A DNA stretch of 64,000 bases from NCBI GenBank assembly GCA_964486335.1, contig CAZAMB010000014.1, forward strand, positions 70,531-134,530. Reading direction: 5' to 3'. A program made the translations under genes and the position numbers. Shown piece by piece: positions 34,388 to 43,608 of this stretch. Source of the DNA: CAZAMB01 sp964486335 (GTDB taxonomy: Bacteria; Planctomycetota; Phycisphaerae; UBA1845). Numbering within the stretch: the first letter of the stretch is position 1; every line of letters starts with the position of its first letter. Under the pieces are notes generated by a model. That model was not told where the DNA came from. It did not search any database and was given only the letters and a program-made list of their open reading frames with translations.

Positions 34388-35671
34388 ATGGGAGACTGGG
34401 TCATCTGGATTGGTTTGTTGGCCGTTGTCGGCCTTCTGCTGACGTCGACGCTCAACGTCTCATTGCGCAGTCCGTCGCGCGCGAGAATCGCCGAACTGTT
34501 GACCCGTGTCGGGGGCTCTCCCGCCTTGAAACGATTTCTTTCGCGCCGACATCAGTACACGGTCACGACGGCCGTGTGGCGCTCCGCAGCGGTGATCGTG
34601 ATGTTCATCACCGTGCTGTACCAGGTCGAGGGAGGAGTCAACGAGACTCGGCTTCAGCGAACAGCGCTGGCCTGCGTCGCTGCGTTTGGGCTGCTGGTCG
34701 TTTTCGGCGTGGCGATTCCCTATGCGTGGGCCAAATACTCGGGAGAGTGGCTGACGGTTCGCCTTCGGTGGCTGCTGGAGATCGGCCGGTACATTTCGTT
34801 TCCGCTGGTTGCGGTGGTGGACCTGTTTGATCCTTTGGTTCGGCGACTGGCGGGCGTTCCCCTTCAGGACGCGCGATCGCATGCGGACCTGCTCGAAGAG
34901 GAGATCCTCAACGCCATCAGCGAAGGCGAGTTGCACGGCGCGGTCGACAAGGAAGAGAAACAGATGATTGAATCCGTCATCGAGCTGGGGGATCAGCGCG
35001 TGGACGAGATCATGACGCCGCGAACCGACATCGTGGCACTTCCCGTGCAGGCCGATCTCGATACCGTGCTTACGACGATTCGCTCGCAAGGCCACTCCCG
35101 CATACCCGTTTTCGAGGATACGATCGATACGATTCTCGGCGTGCTGTATGCAAAGGACATGCTGAGCCGCGACGAGAAAGCGCCGCTGGACCTGCGGCGC
35201 ATCATGCGCAAGACGCTCTTCATTCCGGAATCGAAGCAGGTCAGGGAGTTGCTTCGAGAGTTCCAAAAGCAAAAGCTGCATATCGCGGTCGTGTTGGACG
35301 AATACGGTGGAACGGCGGGGCTGGTCACGATCGAGGACATATTGGAGGAAGTCGTCGGCGACATCGCCGACGAATACGAACCCGCCGAACCAGAGGCGAT
35401 TCGAAAGATCGACGAACTGACGTACGAAGTCGATGCTCGGGTGCGTATCGATGATCTGAACGAGCGGCTTCGGATTGAAGTCCCTGAGCATCCGGATTAC
35501 GAAACAATCGGCGGGTACGTATTCAGTACCTTGGGAAAGATTCCGAAAGTCGGCGAGCATTGCGAACGGGACAATTTCTCCCTCAAGGTGATCGGCGCCG
35601 AGCCGCGGCGCGTCACAAGGATTCTGCTAACAATCGCGGCGGCGGAGGCCTCTGATTCCTCGCACCAATGA
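34388..35671 (+). CDS. CBS-domain membrane protein (CorC/hemolysin C family)
   Basis: 427 residues. The N-terminal DUF21/CNNM-like region has about three helices (residues 5-25, 60-80, 95-115). Then come DKEEKQMIESVIELGDQRVDEI and MTPRTDIVALP, two CBS domains (about 205-330) with LDEYGGTAGLVTIEDILEEV, and a CorC transporter-associated domain to the end. Family members are implicated in Mg/Co efflux. It follows ybeY as in many bacteria. Confidence 0.88.
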   Translation: MGDWVIWIGLLAVVGLLLTSTLNVSLRSPSRARIAELLTRVGGSPALKRFLSRRHQYTVTTAVWRSAAVIVMFITVLYQVEGGVNETRLQRTALACVAAFGLLVVFGVAIPYAWAKYSGEWLTVRLRWLLEIGRYISFPLVAVVDLFDPLVRRLAGVPLQDARSHADLLEEEILNAISEGELHGAVDKEEKQMIESVIELGDQRVDEIMTPRTDIVALPVQADLDTVLTTIRSQGHSRIPVFEDTIDTILGVLYAKDMLSRDEKAPLDLRRIMRKTLFIPESKQVRELLREFQKQKLHIAVVLDEYGGTAGLVTIEDILEEVVGDIADEYEPAEPEAIRKIDELTYEVDARVRIDDLNERLRIEVPEHPDYETIGGYVFSTLGKIPKVGEHCERDNFSLKVIGAEPRRVTRILLTIAAAEASDSSHQ

Positions 35672-35683
35672 TCCTGGCCTGAT

Positions 35684-35702
35684 CGCCGCCATGATGGCGG
35701 CG
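35684..35702 (+). terminator. Hairpin after the CBS protein gene
   Basis: CGCCGCCA and TGGCGGCG pair (8 bp) around a 3-base loop, 13 bases after the stop. There is no T-run, so this is a weak candidate. Confidence 0.35.
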
Positions 35703-35852
35703 GCGCTGGCCGGGTGACGTTTTCATGTTCACAGCTCGACGCTTGCCAGTCGGCAACATTGCTCGTCTAATCAGCTCCGAACGAATGCACTAGCGTAGAA
35801 ACTAGAGCGTTTCCTGTGCAAGCGTGGCGGATGACTCGCCAAACTCTCCGGG

Positions 35853-35888
35853 AATCCGCGCGAACTAAAGTTCGCGGCTCGCTACGAT
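35853..35888 (+). repeat. Interspersed palindromic repeat, copy 1
   Basis: CGCGAAC-TAAA-GTTCGCG hairpin with conserved flanks (AATCC before, GCTCGCTACGA after). Copies 2 and 3 are at 52187 and 53995, all in the same orientation and all intergenic. Confidence 0.75.
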
Positions 35889-35986
35889 TGGATCAGGGAT
35901 GCTATGGCTAGAGCAAAGAGTTTGTCTTGTCGGCGTGCGCGCTTCGAAGGACGGTCGTTGCCAAATGTCCTTCCCCGAAGCAGGGA

Positions 35987-37693
35987 GTGATTCGCCTGAA
36001 AGGCATTTCTTCGAATGACGTCGTAACGATCCTCCTCTCGCTGGGCGTGCTCCTGACCGCGGCGAGATTCTGCGGAGAGGCCGCGCGCAAACTCGGACAG
36101 CCTTCGGTGCTCGGCGAATTACTCGCGGGAGTGCTCCTTGGGCCGACGGTGCTGGGCGCGATTTTCCCGGAAATCTCGAACCGAGTTTTTCCCGCCGAAG
36201 GCCCCCCCGCCGTCGTGATTGCAGGAATGGTTACGATTGGCATCACGCTTTTTCTGCTTGTTGCCGGAATGGAAGTGGATTTGTCGAGCTTCTGGCGTCA
36301 GGGAAAAAGCGCGGTGTACGTAAGCTCAGGGGGACTGTTGATTCCATTCGCGCTGGGTTTCGTGACGGCTCACTTCGCTCCGGGGTTCCTGAATCGCCCG
36401 GACGAGGCCCGTCCGGTGATTTTCTCGCTCTGCTTTGCGACGTTGTTGTCCATTTCGTCGCTTCCGGTCGTCGCGCGCATTTTGATGGATCTCAACATCT
36501 TCCGCAGCGATCTGGGCATGATCATCATCGGCGCGGCCGTTTTCATCGATCTGGCAGGCTGGATGATCCTGGCGCTGATTCTGGGGATGCTCGGAACTTC
36601 GTCCGGCCATGGACTGGGCCCTGGCCATACGATCGTGATGACGCTCGTATTCACCGCGGTGACACTGACAGGGGGACGCTGGCTGATCCATCGCACACTT
36701 CCGTGGATTCACGCTCACGCGGCATGGCCCGGAGGCGTATTGAGCTTCGCGCTGGCGATCGGGCTGTTCGGAGCGGCGTTCACAGAGTGGATCGGCGTGC
36801 ATGCGGTATTCGGAGCGTTTATCGTGGGCGCAGCCATCGGCGACTCGCCTCACTTGCGGGAACATACACGAACAATCATTCATCAGTTTATTTCATTTGT
36901 GTTTGCTCCGCTTTTCTTCGCCAGCATCGGTCTGAAGCTCAATTTCGCCACTCATTTTGATCTGTCGGTCACGCTGATCGTCATCGTCGTCGGCGCTATC
37001 GGGAAGATCGGCGGCGGATGTCTTGGCGCCCGACTCGGCGGCATGGCCCGGCGTGAAGCGTGGGCCGTCGGATTCGCTCTGAACATCCACGGCGCGATGG
37101 AGATCATCTTGGGCCTCCTCGCACTCGAGCACGGCATCATCAGTGAGAACATGTTTGTGGCCATCGTCGTGATGGCGATCGTAACGCCACTTGTATGCGG
37201 GGGGGTGATGCGTCGCATCCTGCACCTGCGCCACCCACGCCGCCTGGATCGATACATTTCACCTAAAGCGTTCATCCATCGGCTGCAAGGGATGTCGCGC
37301 CGTGACGTCGTTCGAGAGCTGTCCTACAGCCTGGCCCGGTCGGCCGGCCTGGACGCCGCCGCCGTGGACGCAGGCGTCTGGGAACGTGAGTCTCAGGGGT
37401 CGACGGGCATCGGCAACCTCGTTGCGGTTCCCCATGCGCGCGTCGCCGGCCTCAAGGCGCCGTTGGTTGCCGTCGGGATTTCCATCAACGGCGTGGACTT
37501 CGACGCGCCGGACGGTGATCCTGCGCGGATCATATTTCTGCTGCTTACGCCAAGCCATGACGACGGCGCACAAATTGAGATTCTCGCCGATATCGCCCGA
37601 AAATTCGGAAACGCGGAGAATCGCTCCAAGGCCTTGCGAGTGACCGGATATACCGAGTTTCTCGCGCTGCTGCGAACCGCGACGGAACGGTGA
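35987..37693 (+). CDS. Cation:proton antiporter fused to a PTS EIIA-like domain
   Basis: About 568 residues. The first about 410 form a CPA2-type sodium/potassium-proton antiporter with 12 or so helices: GQPSVLGELLAGVLLGPTVL, then FSLCFATLLSISSLPVVARI and GAFIVGAAIGDSPHLRE. The last about 150 residues, after a basic linker, match a type-2 PTS EIIA domain with LVAVPHARVAGL holding the usual phospho-His and TPSHDDGAQIEILADIARKF. A PTS-like input on ion transport is suggested. The start is uncertain: GTG 35987 is proposed, but TTG 35927 is in frame and neither has a well-spaced ribosome binding site. Confidence 0.82.
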   Translation: MIRLKGISSNDVVTILLSLGVLLTAARFCGEAARKLGQPSVLGELLAGVLLGPTVLGAIFPEISNRVFPAEGPPAVVIAGMVTIGITLFLLVAGMEVDLSSFWRQGKSAVYVSSGGLLIPFALGFVTAHFAPGFLNRPDEARPVIFSLCFATLLSISSLPVVARILMDLNIFRSDLGMIIIGAAVFIDLAGWMILALILGMLGTSSGHGLGPGHTIVMTLVFTAVTLTGGRWLIHRTLPWIHAHAAWPGGVLSFALAIGLFGAAFTEWIGVHAVFGAFIVGAAIGDSPHLREHTRTIIHQFISFVFAPLFFASIGLKLNFATHFDLSVTLIVIVVGAIGKIGGGCLGARLGGMARREAWAVGFALNIHGAMEIILGLLALEHGIISENMFVAIVVMAIVTPLVCGGVMRRILHLRHPRRLDRYISPKAFIHRLQGMSRRDVVRELSYSLARSAGLDAAAVDAGVWERESQGSTGIGNLVAVPHARVAGLKAPLVAVGISINGVDFDAPDGDPARIIFLLLTPSHDDGAQIEILADIARKFGNAENRSKALRVTGYTEFLALLRTATER

Positions 37694-37739
37694 TGGGTCC
37701 CGCGGGGCCGCTGAGTCGACGAGGTCGCTCAACAACCGC

Positions 37740-39392
37740 TTAGCGATATTTGGCGGCAATGGGGAATCGCCGTCCCGTTCCAAACGCCTTGCTTGTCACC
37801 TTCAAGCCGATGGCGGCCTGTTTTCGTTTGTATTCATTCTGGCGAACCATGCCTGCGATTCGCTCCACCGTATCGCGATCAAAGCCCATGGCGACGATTT
37901 CGTCCGGTGAACGGGCCTGCTCCACATACTGTTCGAGAATGGCGTCGAGCGTCTCGTACGGCGGAAGCGTGTCCTGATCGGTCTGATTTTCGCGAAGTTC
38001 GGCCGACGGCGGTTTCTTGATCGTTCGCTCTGGAATCAGCGACCTGCCTGCCGTCTTGTTGATGTCCAACGCCAGTTCGTACACCGTGGTCTTGGGTACG
38101 TCGCTGATGAGTGCAAGACCGCCGCACATATCTCCGTAGAGCGTGCAATACCCCACGGCCAGTTCGCTCTTGTTGCCCGTGGTGAGCAGCATCCAACCGA
38201 ACTTGTTGCACAAGGCCATGAGCAACACGCCGCGAATCCGAGCCTGGAGGTTTTCTTCGGTAGCGTCGGCGCGGCGTCCCGTGAACTGATCTCGAAGCGT
38301 GGTTTCCAGCGCGCCATGGGCGTCGCCGATGGGCAATACGACGTAATCAACGCCGAGGTTTTCGGCCAGAGCGTTGGCATCCTCCAGACTGTGGTCGCTG
38401 CTGAAACGTGACGGCATGGCCACGCCATGCACGCGATCCGCCCCAAGCGCTTCGACCGCCAGCGCGGCGGTCACCGCGGAATCGATGCCGCCGGACAATC
38501 CGACGACGACCTCGTTGAATCCGCACTTGGCGGCATAGTCGCGAAGGCCCATGATGAGCGCCGCGCGAATGCCGTCGATTCGACCGGGCCGCGGTTCGAC
38601 GCGCCCTGGGGTCGACTCGCAATATTCATAAAGGAGGAAATCTTCCGCAAAAGCCCTTGCGCGTGCAACGACGCGGCCGCCGGCATCAATCACCATGCTT
38701 CCGCCGTCAAAGACGAGATCGTCGTTTCCGCCAACTTGATTCACGTAGACCAACGGCGTGGCGTGCTCGAGAGCCTGCGCGGCAAACAGCCTTTCGCGGT
38801 TTCGCTCCACGCCCGCACGGTACGGCGATGCGGACAGATTGAGAATCAGCCGGGCCCCAGCAGAGACCGTTCGCTCGATCGGATCAATTCCATAAACCTG
38901 ACGCCCCTCGAATTGCTCATTGTTCCAAAGATCCTCACAGATGGTCAGTCCTGCACGAATTATCCGACTGTCGCTCCCGACTTCAACAACTTTCGGCTCT
39001 TTTCCGGTGTTAAAGTAGCGTGATTCATCGAACACGTCGTAGGTTGGCAAAAGCATTTTCGGATACCACGCGTCAAGCACGCCGCCGCGACAAACACCCG
39101 CGGCATTGAAAATGCCCTTGCCAGCGCCGGTGGGATCGGGTTGTACGTAGCCGACGACGGCCGTCAGGCGAGTACACCTCGCAGCAATCCGCGCCATCGC
39201 GTCGACGTTTTGTCGAACAATATCTTTGCGCAGGACCAGATCCTTCGGTGGATATCCGAAGACGCAAAGCTCAGGAAACACAACCAGATCGGCACGTTCA
39301 GACTCGGCGCGCTCGATCCACTCGATGATCTTCGCAGTGTTGCCGTCAATGTCGCCGACGGTCGGATTGATCTGTGCCAGCACAATTCGCAT
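37740..39392 (-). CDS. nadE: Glutamine-dependent NAD synthetase
   Basis: 550 residues; forms NAD from nicotinate adenine dinucleotide, ATP and glutamine. The N-terminal nitrilase-type glutaminase starts MRIVLAQINPTVGDIDGN and has the Cys in GLTICEDLWNNEQFEG. The C-terminal synthetase has the P-loop GLSGGIDSAVTAALAVEALG (about residue 296), then TTGNKSELAVGYCTLYGDMCGG. ATG 39392 is chosen because the protein family begins there; the frame is open to 39446. It lies convergent with the antiporter and divergent from carA. Confidence 0.95.
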   Translation of the reverse strand: MRIVLAQINPTVGDIDGNTAKIIEWIERAESERADLVVFPELCVFGYPPKDLVLRKDIVRQNVDAMARIAARCTRLTAVVGYVQPDPTGAGKGIFNAAGVCRGGVLDAWYPKMLLPTYDVFDESRYFNTGKEPKVVEVGSDSRIIRAGLTICEDLWNNEQFEGRQVYGIDPIERTVSAGARLILNLSASPYRAGVERNRERLFAAQALEHATPLVYVNQVGGNDDLVFDGGSMVIDAGGRVVARARAFAEDFLLYEYCESTPGRVEPRPGRIDGIRAALIMGLRDYAAKCGFNEVVVGLSGGIDSAVTAALAVEALGADRVHGVAMPSRFSSDHSLEDANALAENLGVDYVVLPIGDAHGALETTLRDQFTGRRADATEENLQARIRGVLLMALCNKFGWMLLTTGNKSELAVGYCTLYGDMCGGLALISDVPKTTVYELALDINKTAGRSLIPERTIKKPPSAELRENQTDQDTLPPYETLDAILEQYVEQARSPDEIVAMGFDRDTVERIAGMVRQNEYKRKQAAIGLKVTSKAFGTGRRFPIAAKYR

Positions 39393-39526
39393 GGTGGTCG
39401 GGTCGTCCGAACATCCGTGGCGACTTCGATCCCCCGAATTCGCCAATCCCTGCGCCCCATTGTCTCATCTTGAAACAAGCCTCACAAGCCGTCGGTTTCG
39501 GATGGACGCTCCCTTAGGGCACCGTT

Positions 39527-40765
39527 ATGCTGAATGGAATGAGCGTCGGCCACGATTCAATGCGCTGTCTGCTTGCCCTGGAAGACGGAACGTACTTCGA
39601 AGGCGAATCGTTCGGAGCGCGCGGTACGAGCGCCGGAGAAGTCGTCTTCAACACCTCTTTGGCAGGCTATCAAGAAGTGCTCACCGACCCCTCGTATCGA
39701 GGCCAGATCGTCGCGATGACCAATCCGATGATGGGCAATTACGGCGTGAACGAGGAGGACGGCGAATCAGGGATGCCGCAGGTATCCGGGTTCGTCGTCC
39801 GGGAACTCGCTCGACGGCACAGCAACCACCGCGCGTCCACCGGCCTCAACGAGTTCCTCGCCCGGCACAACGTCGTGGGAATTCAGGGAATCGACACTCG
39901 TTCCCTGACGCGAAAGCTCCGCGTGGAGGGAGCCCTTCGAGGCGTCCTTTCCACTGAACTTTCCAATCCCTCGGAAGTCGTGGAATTGGCGCGATCATCA
40001 CCTTCCCAAGTCGGACTTGATCTTGTCCGTGAGGTTGCTCTGCAGGAATCTTCCGACTGGCACGCCGGGTTGGACCCGCGATTTCACGCCCTGGGATCGT
40101 TGCTGATCGACGCCGACCGACCGCTGATCCTCGCCGTCGACTGCGGCATGAAACGAAATATCCTTCGGCATCTCGTCGCCGTCGGTTTCCGCGTCCGCAT
40201 CGTCCCTCCCTCCATGAGCGCCGCCGAGATTCTCGACCACCGACCAGCGGGCCTGTTCGTATCCAATGGTCCGGGCGACCCCGCGGCCGTGCATTACGCG
40301 ATCGCATTGTTGAAGGGACTCGTTGGGAGGCTGCCCATTTTCGGCATCTGCCTGGGGCATCAGTTGCTGGGACTGGCCTTGGGGGCTCAGTCTTTCAAGC
40401 TAAAATTCGGTCATCGAGGTGCCAACCAGCCCGTTCAGAATACGCTGACGGGGCGGGTGGAAATCACCTCGCAGAATCACGGTTTCGCGGTTGAAACGAA
40501 CTCGCTTGAATCCGTCGGCGGCATCGTCACGCACGTGAACCTGAACGACAAGACGCTTGAAGGGTTCGTCCATCGCGATTGGCCGATCCTCGCGGTTCAG
40601 TATCACCCCGAAGCCAGCCCCGGTCCGCATGACGCAACCTATTTGTTCGACTGCTTTCGAAGGATGATCGCCGCCCGGCGTCCGCTGTCGGCGGACGAAA
40701 TGGCCGATGCGCAAGCCGGATCACAGCTACGTTTTTCGGCGGTGCCGAAAATGGCATCTCTATGA
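39527..40765 (+). CDS. carA: Carbamoyl-phosphate synthase small subunit
   Basis: Glutaminase subunit that feeds ammonia to CarB for arginine and pyrimidine synthesis. 412 residues: CPSase small-chain domain (LLALEDGTYFEGESFGARG, MTNPMMGNYGVN, GIQGIDTRSLTRKLR) and a class I amidotransferase domain with SNGPGDP, nucleophile Cys about 274 in IFGICLGHQLLGLALG and the QYHPEASPGPHD His/Glu pair. carB is not in this window. An alternative start is ATG 39539. Confidence 0.95.
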   Translation: MLNGMSVGHDSMRCLLALEDGTYFEGESFGARGTSAGEVVFNTSLAGYQEVLTDPSYRGQIVAMTNPMMGNYGVNEEDGESGMPQVSGFVVRELARRHSNHRASTGLNEFLARHNVVGIQGIDTRSLTRKLRVEGALRGVLSTELSNPSEVVELARSSPSQVGLDLVREVALQESSDWHAGLDPRFHALGSLLIDADRPLILAVDCGMKRNILRHLVAVGFRVRIVPPSMSAAEILDHRPAGLFVSNGPGDPAAVHYAIALLKGLVGRLPIFGICLGHQLLGLALGAQSFKLKFGHRGANQPVQNTLTGRVEITSQNHGFAVETNSLESVGGIVTHVNLNDKTLEGFVHRDWPILAVQYHPEASPGPHDATYLFDCFRRMIAARRPLSADEMADAQAGSQLRFSAVPKMASL

Positions 40766-40796
40766 TCACAACGATTCCGCTGTGGGCACGCGTCGA

Positions 40797-40825
40797 TTGA
40801 CAGCGGCACTCGCCTCGAATATATT
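40797..40825 (+). promoter_or_regulatory. Sigma-70 type promoter for kdsB
   Basis: TTGACA (40797-40802), exactly 17 bases, then TATATT (40820-40825). It lies about 50 bases before the kdsB start and probably drives kdsB, possibly also pyrG and the methyltransferase gene. Confidence 0.75.
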
Positions 40826-40875
40826 CTTCCCGTGCCGCAGAGAACGATGCCATTTTGTAGCATTGGGAGGTGGGC

Positions 40876-41655
40876 TTGACCACGCTTGCGGTCATTCCCG
40901 CTCGATTCGCCTCGACGCGATTCCCCGGAAAACCTCTCGCCAATCAGACCGGCAAATACATGATTCAGCATGTGTATGAGCGGGTCTCGTCCGCCAAGAG
41001 AATCGACCGAGCCATCGTCGCCACCGACGATCTCCGCATCGCCGAAGCTGTGAATTCTTTCGGTGGCGAAGCGATGATGACGCGAGACGACCATGTTTCC
41101 GGCACTGATCGCGTCGGTGAGGTTGCCGCAACCGTTGGCGTTGCCGAGGACGATCTCGTACTCAATGTTCAGGGCGATGAGCCCGAAATCGAGCCGACCT
41201 CGCTGGACCGACTTGTCGCGCGAATGTCCGATGCGCCCGAGGGCGTTTCAATCGGTACGATTGCCTCCCCGTTCGACGACGCCGGGCCAAACCAGGGCAT
41301 AGGGTCGCCCTTTGATCCCAACTGCGTGAAAGTCGTCGTGGACGAAGGAGGACGGGCCATGTATTTTTCGCGAAGTCCGATCCCCTTTCCAAGGGACACC
41401 GGCGGCATCGTCGATCGGCCTTCAAGATGGCTATTGCACATGGGAGTGTATGCGTTCCACGCGGCCACGTTGCGTGGGATCACTGGCGGACAACTTCCGC
41501 CAAGTCGTCTCGAGAAAGCCGAGTCGCTTGAGCAGTTGCGCTGGATGGAGCGCGGGTTGCCGATCGCCGTGGTGATCGTTGAACATCGCTCGGTGGGCAT
41601 CGACACACCGGAAGATTACGCGGCATTCGTTGGCCGCGCTCGAACCGGAATGTAG
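40876..41655 (+). CDS. kdsB: 3-deoxy-manno-octulosonate cytidylyltransferase
   Basis: Activates KDO as CMP-KDO for lipopolysaccharide inner core, so this organism makes an LPS-type outer membrane. 259 residues, normal length: TTLAVIPARFASTRFPGKPL (nucleotide-binding start), VATDDLRIAEAVNSFGG, then VLNVQGDEPEI and RYTP-like region FSRSPIPFPRD. TTG 40876 is chosen because GGGAGG stands 5 bases upstream; GTG 40870 lies inside that element. It uses CTP made by the next gene. Confidence 0.93.
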   Translation: MTTLAVIPARFASTRFPGKPLANQTGKYMIQHVYERVSSAKRIDRAIVATDDLRIAEAVNSFGGEAMMTRDDHVSGTDRVGEVAATVGVAEDDLVLNVQGDEPEIEPTSLDRLVARMSDAPEGVSIGTIASPFDDAGPNQGIGSPFDPNCVKVVVDEGGRAMYFSRSPIPFPRDTGGIVDRPSRWLLHMGVYAFHAATLRGITGGQLPPSRLEKAESLEQLRWMERGLPIAVVIVEHRSVGIDTPEDYAAFVGRARTGM

Positions 41656-41790
41656 CTGCGGATCGAATCTGATATCGCCCGGTGCGGGGAGCGAAGACCC
41701 TCTTCGTTCCATGAGGTTTCTGCGGGGGAAGAAAAAGAAAGTTATTGGCCGTCGCGTCGGCGGCTGGGCAGAGCGCAACAGCATGAAAGA

Positions 41791-43608
41791 ATGGCGGACC
41801 CGATAATGAACCCGGAAAGCAACCTTGCCCACGTCGGCCACATCTCTGAAGAAACGGAGTTTTTCACGCCTGTTCCCGCCGGATATGTTCCCGGTCGGAC
41901 CAAGTATGTCGTTGTTTTTGGAACGGTCATGAGCGGACTGGGCAAAGGAATCTTCTCGAGTTCCCTCGCCAAGATTCTCAAGGACAAAGGACTCGCCGTC
42001 ACACCTATTAAACTCGAAGGATATTTGAACCGGGACAGCGGCACGCTCAATCCGTTTCGGCACGGCGAAGTGTTCGTGCTCGACGACGGTATGGAATGTG
42101 ATATGGACCTGGGCACCTACGAACGATTGCTGGACCAGGATTTGTCGCGGCTCAACTTTTCCACGAGCGGTCAGATTTTTTCTTCGGTGCTGGAGCAGGA
42201 ACGCGAAGGGCGATACCTCGGGCGCGACGTCCAAATGATTCCGCACGTGACCGGCGAAGTCAAAAAGAGGCTGCGCGAGTTGGCCGTCGCCAGCGAGGCC
42301 GATGTCGTCTTCGTCGAAATCGGTGGAACCGTCGGCGACGTGGAAAACGCCTATTTTATTGAAGCGGTGCGCGAAATGTCGTTCGAGGAAGGCCAGGGTC
42401 ATTTTTGTTTCGTGGCCCTGACGTATGTCGTCGCGCCACAGACGCTCGGTGAACAAAAGTCGAAGCCTGCCCAACTCAACCTCAAACTGCTCAACGCCGC
42501 GGGTATTCATCCCCACATCATCGCCTGTCGCGCATCAACGCCCGTGAACAAGAAAGTGCGAGAGAAGATCGCCCTGTTTGCCAACGTGCCGATGGATCGC
42601 GTGTTCTCCATGCATGACTGCGACAGCATTTATGTGATTCCGGAAATGTTGCGTGGCGCCGGCATCGATGCGGCCGTCGTGGACTTGCTGGGGCTTCCCG
42701 ATCGGCTGAATGCTGAAGCCGAGGAGTCCGCACGCCGAATCTGGAACGGTTACATCGCGCGGTACCGCGGCGCGGAGCATCCGCTGACCATCGGGATCAT
42801 CGGCAAGTACACGTCAGTGCGAGACAGTTACGCGAGCATCATTCACGCCCTCGACCACGCCGGTACGGCTTGCGGCGCGAAGGTGCGTCTGGAATGGGTC
42901 GATAGTTCCGATCTCACGGAATCCAATGTCGCCGAGAAGCTTTCCGGACTGCACGGCGTCATCGTCCCCGGCGGATTTGGGTTTCGCGGCGTCGATGGCA
43001 AAATCACGTGCGTCCACCATGTTCGCGAGCACGGCATTCCCTATCTGGGAATCTGTTATGGCATGCAGATCGCTGTCATTGAATTCGCTCGAAGCGTTTG
43101 CGGCCTCCGCTACGCCAACAGCACCGAGATTGAACCCGATTGCCCACACCCAGTCATCGATCTGCTGCCGGAGCAAAAGAAGATTGAAGGTCTCGGCGGC
43201 AACATGCGCCTTGGGGGGTTTGACGTGCTGCTGTCGCCGGGCACGCAGATGGCCGAATTGTGCGGCGGCGATCACATCCGAATGCGCTTCCGGCATCGCT
43301 ATGAAGTCAATCCGCAATATATTGAGGCGCTTGAGAAAGCCGGGCTTGTTTTCTCCGGACGCAGCCCCGACTACCCGATCATGCAGGTGATCGAGCTTCC
43401 CAAGAACGTCCATCCGTTCTTCATGGGCACGCAGGCTCATCCGGAATTGACCAGCAGACCACTGCAACCGCAGCCCATGTTTGCAGGACTCGTTCGTGCG
43501 GCCATGCTCGCCAACGGCGCAACGCCTCACATGACCGCCGATTCACGATCGACGTGCGATGAAAACCGACCCGGCGCTCTCGGGGCAAGCACTGCTTCGG
43601 CACAATGA
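41791..43608 (+). CDS. pyrG: CTP synthase, divergent form
   Basis: Converts UTP to CTP with glutamine ammonia. 605 residues. The synthetase domain has the P-loop in TVMSGLGKGIFSSSLAKIL and the Mg-binding EIGGTVGDVENAYFIEA. The amidotransferase domain has VPGGFGFRGVDGK, nucleophile Cys in YLGICYGMQIAVIEFAR and TQAHPELTSRP. The usual VTGGVVSSLGKG and DPYLNVDPGTM segments read FGTVMSGLGKG and EGYLNRDSGTL, so it is a divergent subfamily member. A 30-residue N-terminal extension is present. Its stop overlaps the start of the methyltransferase gene (ATGA). Confidence 0.92.
   Translation: MADPIMNPESNLAHVGHISEETEFFTPVPAGYVPGRTKYVVVFGTVMSGLGKGIFSSSLAKILKDKGLAVTPIKLEGYLNRDSGTLNPFRHGEVFVLDDGMECDMDLGTYERLLDQDLSRLNFSTSGQIFSSVLEQEREGRYLGRDVQMIPHVTGEVKKRLRELAVASEADVVFVEIGGTVGDVENAYFIEAVREMSFEEGQGHFCFVALTYVVAPQTLGEQKSKPAQLNLKLLNAAGIHPHIIACRASTPVNKKVREKIALFANVPMDRVFSMHDCDSIYVIPEMLRGAGIDAAVVDLLGLPDRLNAEAEESARRIWNGYIARYRGAEHPLTIGIIGKYTSVRDSYASIIHALDHAGTACGAKVRLEWVDSSDLTESNVAEKLSGLHGVIVPGGFGFRGVDGKITCVHHVREHGIPYLGICYGMQIAVIEFARSVCGLRYANSTEIEPDCPHPVIDLLPEQKKIEGLGGNMRLGGFDVLLSPGTQMAELCGGDHIRMRFRHRYEVNPQYIEALEKAGLVFSGRSPDYPIMQVIELPKNVHPFFMGTQAHPELTSRPLQPQPMFAGLVRAAMLANGATPHMTADSRSTCDENRPGALGASTASAQ

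Noticed and set aside
34460..35560. 366-codon minus-strand frame opposite the CBS protein
   Set aside because: Shadow of a conserved CBS-domain gene, no domain of its own.
41431..42516. 361-codon minus-strand frame across kdsB and pyrG
   Set aside because: Antisense to two essential genes with full motifs.
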